Shown here: piece by piece, positions 37,418-49,500 of the stretch
Layout of the letters: every line of letters starts with the position of its first letter
Position numbering within the stretch: the stretch's first letter is position 1
Source: Acanthochromis polyacanthus
Lineage: Eukaryota > Chordata > Actinopteri > Pomacentridae
DNA length: 64,000 nucleotides
NCBI RefSeq assembly: GCF_021347895.1
Contig: NC_067115.1
Span: 13,401,876 to 13,465,875 of the forward strand
Direction: 5' to 3'
Translations under genes and position numbers: made by a program
The notes under the pieces: generated by a model
Database searches by the model: none
What the model saw: the letters and a program-made list of their open reading frames with translations, nothing else
Told to the model about the DNA's origin: nothing

Positions 37418-40400
37418 TCACACATGTGTGGACGAGTCAGGAGGTGAGTGTGCCAGGAACACTCCCTCATTGAAATTGCTGGAGAAGCTGGTGTGGTAGC
37501 TGGGGCTGCTTCTGCTGCCTCTGCGGGGCTGAGATTTGGACACCGGGGATCTGACAGGGGAGAGCCTCTGGGCCTGGCACAACTTCTGGATCAGGAATCG
37601 TTTGTCACGACCCTCCTGAAAAACGAGGTGACACAAAGACAGTAGATTTCAGTTTTAAAGTGCATATGATAATCAAACATGGTCACTGAATGAAGAGTAA
37701 AGGAAGCAAACCTGAAAACAGACTAAACCTACCATAGCTAGCTGCTCCCTTAGCTGGTTAATGACTCTCTTGTGTGCTCCCGCTAAAGCAATCACATAAA
37801 ACATGGCCAAACTGGAGAAAAAAACATGGAAATACTGTTACAATTACAGCCAGAGAGAGGAAAAAATGTTTAGTAAAGGCCAAAATACCTGGCTGAAACA
37901 CGTACCATGTAACAACAAAGAAGGAGACAGCAAAGGCCTCTGATGAGAGAGCAAAGAGGAGGTTTTGGGCTCCACTGGGTAGCTGGGATACTGTAGTTGG
38001 CAGCACCTCCCAGGAGGTATTGAAATTAACAAATGGTCCACAAGCATGGGAACAGTTTATTCTGTGCAAAAAGGAAAGGCAAATGAGTGTATACACATAA
38101 ATGACAGTATTAAGTGGTTCAAAACGTACTCAGAAACTTGTCAAAAATCAAAATGACTATTTGGAAATGTTCAGTCATAGACTTAAATTAAGTAAAAATT
38201 TTGAATTCTGAGATGAATACTTTTACTTGAAGATACTTTAAAGCTCCAGAGAAGCAGAAATATTACCCAACAGACTGAAGTTAAAAAAAATGAAATGGTC
38301 CATACTCACTGTGCTACACTAACTGTGACAGGAAGACAGGCAAGAGCCAGGCCGATCAGCAGCACACCGAGGAAGAAGAAGTTGGAGCTGGATGCTCGGA
38401 ATGGGCGTGTGGCTGGACGGCAGTTCTTGATCAACGATACCTAGCAAAAAAAACCAGGTCAAACACTGTGACTTAGAGCCACTAAAAACAGAATTCCTAT
38501 TTCTGATTTTGAGTCTTGGAAGAAAAGAAAGCTTGGGGGCACAACAAAACGGACCTTTTTGATGTAGAAAATAAAGAAGTATTTGATGGTGCAGATGGCA
38601 GGCAGCATCGGGCAGAAGAATGTGCCGATCCAGCAGATGGTCTGACCGTAGACGATCTCTAACACGTTCTGAGGAATAGCAAACTCCTGCTGGCCCCACC
38701 ACTTCGCCAGGCCACAGTCACAGTGCTTCACAAGCAGCCTGGGCAGGACAGGAAAACACAAGGACAGAATTAAAAATGGCGGAAGTGAAGATAATGAGAG
38801 AAGTTTCCACTAAAAAAATGGATGATCAAGATGTTCAAACAGAGACTGAAACAGAGACTGAATGTTTTTCACAATGTAAAAAACCACTCCATTACAGTAA
38901 AAGTTCTGCAATATAAGATCCTACTGAAGTAAACAGAAGTGTTAATTTGGGCTAAATTTACCTCAAAACTAAAAATAACCACATGTGGGAATGTTATCTT
39001 CTGTAATCATTAGTGATCAATTACATGATAACTAATGATGTACCAATGGTTCAGCAGAGTTAAACTACTAGAGCTGCAACAGGCTGAGCTAGTTTCAACT
39101 ATTTTCTCTACAGTAGGCCTGTTTAGTCCAGTTTTTTCTCAGCCAAAGCATCGCCAGATATATCAGACGGGTCATGAAAGAAGATGTGCAATGAAGACAC
39201 AGAAAAAAAATGATAGATTTTTCATGTTTGGGTCCCATCTGTACCTTTGTTAAAATATGAGCTATTGTAGCTCTTGAGATGTCATAAGAGTGATTTAAAT
39301 AAACTGTGTAATAATCTCACAAGTAGGTAGTTAGACAGTGGTTTTTATGGGATGTATAAGCCAAAGTCCTCTGATTAAACACTGGCTTAACCCTTAACAA
39401 TGTGTTGTATTTCATAAACTCTACAAATAATTGTAATTTCAATTTTAAAAGTATAGAAGTACAATATTATCCTCTAAAATGCAGTGCAGTAGAAGTATGA
39501 AAGAGCAGAAAAAGAAAAATTACTGCAAGGTGATTTGAGATGATAAAGATTTCTTTCACTGTGGGAAAGTAAGGACATACTTGCGAGGAAACTCCACAAA
39601 GATGGTGACCGCAACAATGGTGATGAAGTCAAAGATGGTGAGTTTGTACATCTCCTGGCCCACACGGGTCTCCCAACACTGCCAACAGCAACAAAAACAT
39701 ACAGAGACTCATATAAGAAGTGCTTACTTCTAAAAACAGGACTGCACACGACTGGATTTTAACCGTATTCTACCCCATAGACATGTCACAGCTTACGACA
39801 GGATATGATACTCCATTTATACACCTGTGCTGAAGCCTTAGCTGACTGACAAACGGACTGAACAGCAAGTTTTTAGACGTATAACATAAGCACACACTAT
39901 TCCATATACATCATTAACACTCAAAAATAATACCTTTAAGATCCTTTAGGTAGGGAAATGTTACACAGACGACAGCTAACATTGTGACAGAAGCCAGTTT
40001 GACACTCAAATCTTTGCACTGCAACAAGAAACTATTATATTTTGTATTATAACAAAAAAGTATCACTCACAGAATATAGTAAATGGTTGTAGCCACAGAC
40101 ACACTCCTTTTCACAATTAGTTATCTGAGACCACAGAGAGAAGAGCAAAACTGCAATACTGGTCAACCGCATGAAAACACACCTGTGAAGAAGCACAAGA
40201 AAGAGAGAATTACTTTTCATGGTAAGATCACCTTCAATAAAACGGATGAGGAATTCAATCAATACATCCACTGCACCTCATGAGAGTGAAGCGGATCTCA
40301 AAAGCAGGAGAGTAGTCCTCGTAGTTGATGATAACGGAGAAGAGAAGGGGGGTGATGAAGTTGGCCACCGTGATAACAATTGAGGGCAGATATTCGTAGA

Positions 40401-43400
40401 TGAGGTCCACAATGAAATTCACCTGCAAAATAGTGAAGGTAAGAGTAAGGGTGTATACTTTGTTGTCTGCAGTTTTTATTAATATCTATGTAAGACATTA
40501 AAGAATCATGAGCTGTTTTATTAAATGCTTTTTCTGAAGTAGATGAAACATGCTGTCCGTTTTTCGTGTGGAATAGCACAGAAAAATAAAAATATAATCC
40601 AGGCATGCCAGCAACAGAGAGCACATCAGAAACGTGACAATTACCTTTGTCATTTGTGCTTCCTGGGAGAAGACGGTGGCGATGTAAATGCTGTAGAAGC
40701 AACCAGCCAGGACACCAATGACAAACAGGTTGAGGATGAGACGGATGAGATAAATCCGACACTTGTCTTTGCGGGTGCGATCTGCTATTTTCTGTTTTAT
40801 CCTTTCCTCCTCCAGATCCGTCTGTGAACACACAAATATGCAACTTCAGGCAAGCAAAGACTAAAAGTAATGGAAGCATTTATTACACTTCCAAAAACCA
40901 CTGAAAACACATTATGCAACTATTTTTTAAATGAAGAAAACTACATTATTCTAGATTAACTGGAAGATATTTTTGAAAGGATTCACAAAGCAGAGCTGAC
41001 ATTCATTAAGTTAAATAAAAATCTGATTGGCTGGTAATCAATCTGTATATTAGAGCAAAAAACACACCTATTTTCTGAGCTGTTCATTTATATTTCCATC
41101 AACCAAGATAGAGTTTCTGTATAAAGCCCCATTCAGTTAAAAATTGACCCTCCGTTTGTCTTCCATTACAGCTTCTGGGAAATCCTTGTATATAAACACA
41201 GGATAATAAACTAACCCTGAGCTCATAAAGCAAACTGCTCCTTTTCAGCCTTGCTGCGTTCTCATTGGTGATGCAGAAATCCCAGCCAGCAAAGATCTTG
41301 TTGCAAAAACTCTGAAAGCGATCCTCATCCTGAACCAGGTTACGTTTAAATCCTCTGGCAGACCTGGAAGAAAAGAAACATTTGAGAGCACTTCCCTTAA
41401 AACAAATGTATCTCCCCATGAGCCTGTATTTTCAGTACCTTTTAACAATCCAGATAAGACTGAGGGAGAGGTACGCTATGGTGGACAGCAGGTATGCCAG
41501 AGCCAAATTATAAGTGACGTTTGTAAAATGGATCTTGTCCACCTTGTAGAAGCCGTAGAAAAGATAGGTCTGTTCCAGAAAGCCCTGTCCGTGGAGAACA
41601 ATAGGTGAGTGCAGAATCAATACTGAGAGGTTTGTTTTCCAGAGAACATTAAGCACAAAGTGCAAAGACTTACTCCACCAGAGAGCAGATCTGTAATGTG
41701 CTCATGAAAGATGACAAGACCTCGACGGGCGCTGCTTGGATAAACGCTGCACACTCCAGCTGAAGTAAAACACCAAGAATATGAGCTTTCGACTTTACTG
41801 TAAACCGTTAATGCTCAGGATGAAACAAATAAGTGTTGATTTACCATCATTTAGGTTGTAAGTGATATTTCCTGAAGCGTAAGGAGCAACGATGATGGGG
41901 AACATGACGAAGATGAACTTGATTAGAAAGATAATTAAGTTCAGCACGACCAGAAAGCGAAGGAAGGAGAAGTACGACAGGATCCCTGTGCCGAACATCC
42001 CTAGTGAATAAAAGAGAGACACAAGAAAAACTCAACTCTAAACAAAACCCTGACTGGTACATTTTCTTGTACAGAAAATGTATATTTTTTACAGTCAGTA
42101 CCTCTAAACAGGAGTCAATAAATGCTCCCGATGCGAAGGATACTGTTTTCTGATCGTCTAATTATCCTTTTCTCACCTTCTATCAGGTGGATGTCGCCCC
42201 TCCAGAGCTTCATGGAGCTCAGCCATTCCTGGGTATCATCCTTCAGCCTCCTCAGATACCTGCGGCTGCTTCGCCTCCACTGTCTCCAGTTGCTTAACTC
42301 TTGAGCCTCTTCCAGGCGCTGTGTTCTAACACAATGAAAGTCAAATACAAAAAGAATTTAGCTCATGACTAGCCACCTTTGCCAAAACAGGCAATAAAAG
42401 CGTACATTTTCAATCTCATGTGAAGTGATCTGTTTAATATGGAGAAGGTGCTTCGTACTTGTCTCTGCGTTTCTCAGCCATGGGCTTGGCGAGTTCTCTG
42501 ATGGGCTGCTGCTCCGTCACTTGACTCTTCTGTTTCTCTAAAGGTCTGGTGAAGGTGCTCATGCCCCATTTCCCACTGCTAGAGGAGCCGAGCCTCCCTC
42601 TGGAGCTGTTCCTTCGTTTGTTGCTGCTAGCTGACGACTTTCTGCGGTACAGAAGGGACTGGTAGCTGGGGAGCTGGTCCAGCAGTGGGTTACTGGTGAT
42701 TCGTCCACTGCGATCAGTGAAGAACACTTGGAAAGATAAAGAAAATAATGTTTGACACTGTTCTACTAGAGGCAACCATTTAGAACAATCCAGACTTTAC
42801 ACTGCACACATTCGTAATATGGTTAAAAATTACAAAGAAATTCATTATTTTGTCGCTAAACTGTTGAACATTTCTAAATACTTGTAATATGATATCTATG
42901 AGGCTATTCAGTGCCAGTTGCTGACATTACATCTTGACAGAAAAAAGCAAGACAAAACAAAAGTGCAACTTCCAAGAATTCCAGCTCTACTCAAGTCTTA
43001 TATGGCTGTGGTATGCTATCCTATGTGGTCTAATAATGCCTGCAGTTTTGTGACTTTTAGTTCAGATCAGCTTCTGCATATTCATATTCCATGTTTTGAA
43101 ATAGTTTCCTATCTTTTCTTAATTAAGTTGTTTCACACTTTCCAAGAACAGTTGTGAATTAATCTTTCCCTGTATCCACAGAAAGACCTTATATAATATA
43201 TATGTATACAGTATATTATGAAAGATGCGCTTTAAGGCTTTGAATATTTCAGTCTCTCACAATTGAGATTTTATCCGCATTTCAATATCTTCAGTAGGAC
43301 TGAAGATATCTGTATTATTCAGTGTATTAAAAGCTGGGCAAAAATGATCATATAACTCGAGGATTATGAAGAAAAAACTGCAAAAAAAAACAAACATCAG

Positions 43401-43960
43401 CAACAGATTTGACAACGTTTATGATGTCAAAGGTTGCCATGTGAGCTTATGGGATTGGGCTGCACCGTTCACAGCTAGCATTAATTCCGTGTACTTTTCC
43501 AGATTTCCCAGTAAAAAAAAAAAGAATGTCCCAGTCCTCATTGCAACCCACTTGTCCCTGAGAATAAGTTTAAACACACAGTAAGACAAGACGGTGCTTC
43601 TTCAGACAGTTAAACTATAGTTTCTTATGCGAGCAACGATTACTTAATGTGTTTCTGCCTCTTTGTTGTATTTTACCAGCAGCTAACCAAGAAGCAGACT
43701 CGGCAAGTAAACATGCCAACAACGGAGTTTCGATAATGTACATAGACTCAGACCAAAATAAACAAACAATACTCCCAGTGAGCTTCCAAAGAGCTTTTCT
43801 CAAATCATTAACCAGCAGGACAAACTTTTTGGCATGTTGTTAACTGCTGTTCGATCCGAGGTTAGCATTACTAGCAGGCTAGCTAATGCCGAAAGAAGTT
43901 CGGTTCACTTGTTGGAGCGAAGTATCGCTAAACTTTATATTTACCTGGGTCGGTCTCCAT
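37418..43960 (-). CDS. tmc7: Transmembrane channel-like protein 7 (TMC7)
   Basis: TMC proteins are multipass membrane proteins distantly related to TMEM16; TMC1/2 form the hair-cell mechanotransduction pore, while the role of TMC7 is less settled. Sixteen phase-consistent exons total 2250 nt = 749 aa (human 723): 43945-43960, 42459-42726, 42177-42325, 41845-42000, 41674-41759, 41439-41584, 41216-41363, 40645-40821, 40277-40422, 40071-40182, 39581-39678, 38555-38738, 38310-38440, 37906-38061, 37733-37811, 37418-37615. The first coding exon holds only 16 nt. TMC7-specific stretches are [19 protein letters not shown] in exon 7, [13 protein letters not shown] in exon 8, and [19 protein letters not shown] in exon 12. 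The TMC signature [13 protein letters not shown] begins at residue 469. About nine to ten hydrophobic segments are visible. The N-terminal ~95 residues are Ser/Arg/Lys-rich and cytosolic. The C-terminus runs about 45 residues past the [11 protein letters not shown] region where, from memory, the human protein ends, in a Ser/Pro/Arg-rich tail. Confidence 0.96.
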
Positions 43961-44160
43961 TGTTTCCTTTTCGGAAAGAATAAAGTGCAGTTATTTATAG
44001 GTTTATAAAGAAGTTAGTCAACATTTAGCCTGGCAGACTTCGTCTACTGTATGGGAGTGGACCCTCCAGCTGTCAGGGAGATACCAGTCTTTCCCAGATA
44101 TGACTTCCTGATACGGACGCAGCTCCAACTTCCACCGGCTGGAAGCAAAGACTGAAACCT
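43961..44160 (-). promoter_or_regulatory. tmc7: Probable tmc7 promoter/5' UTR
   Basis: Region immediately upstream of the tmc7 start codon, mixed GC content with no repeat. No TATA box or start site is obvious. Further non-coding 5' exons cannot be excluded because the first coding exon is so short. Confidence 0.3.
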
Positions 44161-44347
44161 TTCCTACACAGTCTGTGGCTAGAACTTGTTTTCAAGCCAT
44201 TTTAATGAATCTGATTCTATTTCGAGGTATTGTTTTTCATTTTCTCAATCATCTTAAAGCTTTTTAATCACTCGAATATAAACTATTTAGAAAAAGAAGA
44301 GGATAAATAGGGCAGATATTATGCATGATGATGATCCATTATGCATC

Positions 44348-44348
44348 G

Positions 44349-44429
<81 letters not shown>

Positions 44430-44430
44430 A
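44348..44430. repeat. (CTAT)n microsatellite
   Basis: About 20 perfect CTAT units ending in a TATATAGATATA transition. Confidence 0.95.
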
Positions 44431-45059
44431 TAGATATAAAACAAGCAAATTCAATTCAATTCAATCAAATCTTGATGGACTACAACTGAGTTATTATAAA
44501 AAACAATAAAGAAAAGGGGATCTTACTAAAAGAGTCATTTGAGTTTATACACTTCTCAGCAAACAGCAGCCTATAGGGAACCTTTAGAGAACATCCCGGG
44601 GAACATTGCCTGAACATTTCCTCATGGTTACTGTTCACTGAGGTGTCAGAGAACGTCCAGTTTGCTGGGTTGTTATTCATGCATAAATTCAACTTTATTT
44701 TGAAAATTTGATCTCGCTTTTACTTTTACTTCAACATCACCGTTAGATAAAGCATGCAGGAATTAGAACTTTTTAAGTGTCGAATTATTGCCAATTAATT
44801 TAAAATTGATGTGTGGAGGGCAAAAGTTACTCTACTAGTAATTTATTTTCACTAATATTTAAATTACAGACATAGAAAATAATAAGTTATAAAACTTACA
44901 CAGTCTACCTTTTTAAAGAGGGATAGAAATTGATGCTGCTGAAACCAAGGAAGTTTTTCTGCTTGATCCTCTAGGGATCACTGGGTTGCTGGTTATTTGT
45001 TTTTTTTTCATTCATGTTTCATGCTTTGGGATGCTTGCACACAATCGGTTTCCAAGCAG

Positions 45060-45420
45060 AATTTTGTAGAATGTTAACCTTAATTAATAATCAAAATTAG
45101 ACAAGTAATTTGTTTTTTACGCATATAATATTGTGGGATCCTACCTGTAATAACTAATTGGTGGACTTCATTTGCATAGTGAATAATATTGTGGGGTTTT
45201 AACCTTAATATTGAATTCAGTCGGGTAAGTTTGTATTTCTGCAGGGCTATAAGTAAAATTTTTAAATGAGGCAGGAAAAAAATGCATAATTATAAAATAT
45301 TACAGGGTCTTAAGATTAATCTTTAATTTAGTTTGGCAAATTTGTATTTCAAATAATACTGCAGGGTCTTAACCTCAATATTTAAACTCGTTGGGTAAAT
45401 TTTCAAGACCAGTCCTATTT
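45060..45420. repeat. Degenerate tandem repeat, ~60 bp period
   Basis: Cores of the type GGGTCTTAACCTCAATATTT recur at about 45073, 45135, 45197, 45308 and 45367 (spacing 62, 62, 111 or about 2 x 56, 59). Spacers contain TTGGGTAAATTT and GTATTTCTGCAGGG-like sequence. About six units, diverged by substitutions and small indels. Similar units occur at 34.03-34.22 kb. Confidence 0.55.
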
Positions 45421-46584
45421 CTCTACTGGAAAGCAGTTTGACTGAGCAGCTGTTGGTTAATATGTGCCATATAAATACCAGTGTCTTGACCTGATCTGAT
45501 TTGATGTGATTATTGACTTGTGGACTTTCTAGCTATCCTGCTTCTGTTAGTGGACTTTTTTTTAAAGCTCTTGTTCTTCAAACTGCTTTATAAATAAAGT
45601 TAGTACTATTGTTAATATTGTTATTTTTTATGGTAACTGAGCAGCACCACTTCATGTCAACCTGCACTAAGCTGGACTCTCAGACACCCACCTTCACTCT
45701 TATTAAGGATGCCAATCTTTATTGTTAGTCCAAAGAGTTTAATTATTGATATGACATAACAAAGAGCCCACATAGGATTTCCATGTCCTATTCCCAAGCG
45801 GACTTTACCTTTATTAGCTCAGCTCACACTTCCTGGTAGGCACACAATCAGTCTTTTATGTCACTGACGGTGTTTTTAAAACTGATTCATTCACATGTTG
45901 TCCTCAGGGCTTACAGACTGCTAGAGGGATTCTTAAAACATTTTTCAGGATTTACTTCTGTGTTTTTGCTCTCCATTAACACACAGGTAAGATACATTTG
46001 ATAACAGAACAGGATATAGTTTAAGAAAATGTTTTATCTTAACAGTTAAGTAGAATTGATGTCCAATTATACACCACTAGTACATGTTCTTATTTCAACA
46101 GTTGTTTAATTTTTTTTGTCTCCTGTTGTCAGTTTATTGTCATTCAGATTGGTCTTTTTGTCTTGCTTTACTGTAATGGCTTTGTGTGAGAAGCATAGAG
46201 CTTCTCCATGTGATGGAAACCAAACCTCCTTAATGAATTAAAGATGAACAGATGATGATTGGAACCAGAGGTTAAATTACACATGCTTCCCTCTGACAGT
46301 AGAGCTGCCACTTTACAAAAAAACGCTTAGCCTAAACGTGTGATGCTTCTTGTTTAGATTACATTAAAACTAAAAAGAGAACAAATCAATGATGAAGGCA
46401 ATCGCACTTATCTTCCCCGTGACAGCTTTAGGCACAATCGTATAGTCATATGTTTGCTTATTCAATAGTTTTTTTTCCTAGTTTTTATTAGTGAACCAGG
46501 ACTGAAGCAGCTGCATATTGAGGAGAAAGTGAGCTGAGGAATCTTTGCTGCCTCTCAAAAAAACGGATCAATTTGAAGAATCTC

Positions 46585-49500
46585 ATGACAAGTTACAGCA
46601 ACGGAGGATTTTTCAACCATGCCTACCATGACAGCGAGACTCTGGAGATGGATAGAAGGTATGTGGTAATATCATAACAGAAAATGCGGTTTATTCTTCA
46701 AACGTGTATCAATGTAGCATTTTTTACTGAAAAAAAAACACTACAATTTATCAAAGAAAGAGTTTGTGCTGGGATACTGAATATACTGTACTTTGCAAAA
46801 ATAAACACAGTGTCCTTATGGAACTACATGGATGGATATGATATTTTTCCTATCCGAAGCTGGTTCAATTGAATTTTAAACTTTTGGTTATGTTTTAACG
46901 TCTAACCTGTAGATTGTAAAGTTTCGAATGAACCCTTACAGTAAGTTAGTTCTGCACTTCCTTGATGAATCATGTGTCCTTAAAAATCACCTGTTTGATA
47001 ATAAAACACATCCACAGACAAGAATTCAAATTCCAGTTCCTGATAACTGTTTTATTGTATGTCATAAACTGAATGATAACCCTGTCAGTTTAGCATGCTA
47101 CATGTTATTTATTCTGTGCATACTATCATCTAGGCATTCAAGTAAAACCCACCACACTAACCCCTATGCCAGCCAAGACCCGGCCTCGTGGGGTGAGTTT
47201 CCTGACCGGACCCCCAGTGATGGTGCTTTAGGGAGGGCACCGTGGCAGGGGGAGAGCTTCAGGCAGACGGGAGAAAACACCCCCATGGGCCCCATCTCCA
47301 CACGGCAGCACAACCTGAGTTAGTGGACCCAATCTAAATTTAATTTAAACATTATTATGTCTTCATTTGCTCAGATACTAATGCATGTATGGAAGAAAAA
47401 CATTGATCACTGCCAGACAATGCATGTTTTGTACTTGTCTCTGTGTGTTGCTAAGAGGCACTTCTGTTGACACTTCCTCTCACTTTTTGAAAAACACCTT
47501 TCAGATCGCAGTAGATTTCACACTGGCTCACAGCATGATCCATCGTCACGTTTTCAGCTTCCTTCTTCAACGTCAGGTAATGGTTTAACTAACTTTTCTC
47601 GTTAAACAGTAACTTCCTCATACATTTGCATTTCTTTTTCTTCCTAAGGTCCCATACTGGAGACATGGTAGTGCTAAATGCACATGAAGCTGTAAAGACA
47701 TTTTAAAAATAAATATTCAGATCATGTTGACCTGTTGACTTTTATTACCAGCTATTATTATACCACTATTAATGGAAGCTGTAGATAACAGTACAATACA
47801 TGACAAGGAGAACAAGGCAGTTTAATGAAAACTAAACAGAAGGCAGAGGATCGTTGGAGTAATGTTACCTCCATCTGACATAAACTAAGGGTTGTATGCC
47901 AGCTTCTGTTGAGAACAAAAACAAATCAGAATAATTATTTTTTCATGTCAGGCTTTTCCATTTGCATTGTGTCCATTGTGCTGTATCATAATTAAACCTT
48001 TGTATAATTTCTCACTACGTCATTAGGTTAGAGATCAAGCTTTCACCATGACATGTTTACATTTTTGGACAGACAAGCAGTATTGTGCAGTGTCAGTCTT
48101 TCAGCTATAGTCTGGATTGCCATGAAATTTGATACAGATATTCATGATTCCCATAATTACGCTTTCCATTTCATTTTATTCATATATTTGACAGACACAG
48201 CTCCGTAACTGACTGTAAAAAACACTTAAAATGAGCCAGAGTTTGCCCAAAATCTTCATCTGTTGTGCTTCTCCAGTTGTTAAAATGGCAACAAAAATCG
48301 GAATAAAAAACATATAGTATCCATGGTATGCAACAAAATAAATAAATATAAGGGATACATACATATATCTAATGATATTTCCACAGCTTTATTTTATGTT
48401 TTATGCTAGTTCTACAGTCATAAACGAACAACCATTTATATAATGGCATTGAATTTATAATGACTCCTATAGCTCTGTTTTTTTATGATGGAATGATTGA
48501 AACACATGCATCTTTTTTTTTTAAAAACTCATGCATTTTCGGTTTTTTTTGTAGATTTATTAAGTCTTCTTGAAATATGGCAAAATCTACTACTGACCAC
48601 TTAACTTGCCATGAGTCATTACAATTGACTACAGAGGATTTTAGGTTTTTCCTGAAGAATTTAAAGGTAACATTCCATTTACTCTGTGTAAAACACCAGA
48701 GCATAATACTGCCACCACCATGCTTATCAGTAGGCACGGTGTCCTTGGGGTAAAAGACCTTGACTCGTTCAAGTCAGCGATATGCTTTTTCAGAGTTTTG
48801 CTGAGCCCCTCAGACTTTCCAATAGTGTTTGTGGCTGAGTCTATGAGTATGATTGTGTCAAATGGGCCCATATTTAAATAAGCTCAGAGATGTCAGCAGC
48901 TGTAGTCAATCAAGTTAACGCCATGAAAAAAACATTAACACAGCTTTCTATATCACTAAAAATGGTCATTCAAATTGCTGTATGTTTATTTTTGACCCAG
49001 CAGATGTTGTCATATTTACAGAAGACCAATGATAAATCGAAGAAGAGCCATTTGTGTAAAGACCAGGACATACTTGGTCTTTACGAATGTATGTATACTT
49101 TTGTTCACAACTGTACTACACTGTAAAAATAAATCTGTAATTGTCTAGAATTTAAAATTTTGACAAGACTGATATTTTTTAAGTAACACAATAAAACAAC
49201 AAAAATAAACAGCAAAATATCACAAATAAAACTTTAATTGTGAATAAACATACTTTTTTTTGAAGAAACTAGAATTTTTTGGCATGAAATGAAAATATTT
49301 CAAACTCCAAACTAATTTCCCCAAGTAGTTTGAACTGAAATGAACTTAATTAATTAGCAAATGTTATTAGACTAATACACCAAACTCTTTGTGAACATTG
49401 TACCAACATTGTTAAGTTGTTAGTGCTGTCATTGCAAACATTATCATGTAACTGACAGCAGTTACAGTAGTAGCACAGCTGACACAATGCCACTTTTATG

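Larger units (their letters stand above)
43961..46584. other. Head-to-head intergenic region between tmc7 and tmc5
   Basis: 2.6 kb separates the two start codons. It contains a CTAT array, an AT-rich degenerate ~60-bp tandem repeat, a possible LINE tail near 45.57-45.60 kb ('aactgctttataaataaagt'), and otherwise unremarkable AT-rich DNA. No other gene is visible. Any control elements shared by the two paralogues would lie here. Confidence 0.6.

Noticed and set aside
38930..39130. Possible third copy of the 7.9-8.8 kb hAT-like family in a tmc7 intron
   Set aside because: Similarity is limited to short phrases and no terminal repeat is visible.
40298..40879. 193-codon minus-strand frame
   Set aside because: It overlaps tmc7 exons 8 and 9 in the wrong frame and runs across the intron between them.
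46928..47323. 131-codon continuous frame ending at a stop after tmc5 exon 2
   Set aside because: The stop is intronic: a GTTAGT donor at 47319 precedes it, and the downstream exons continue in phase.
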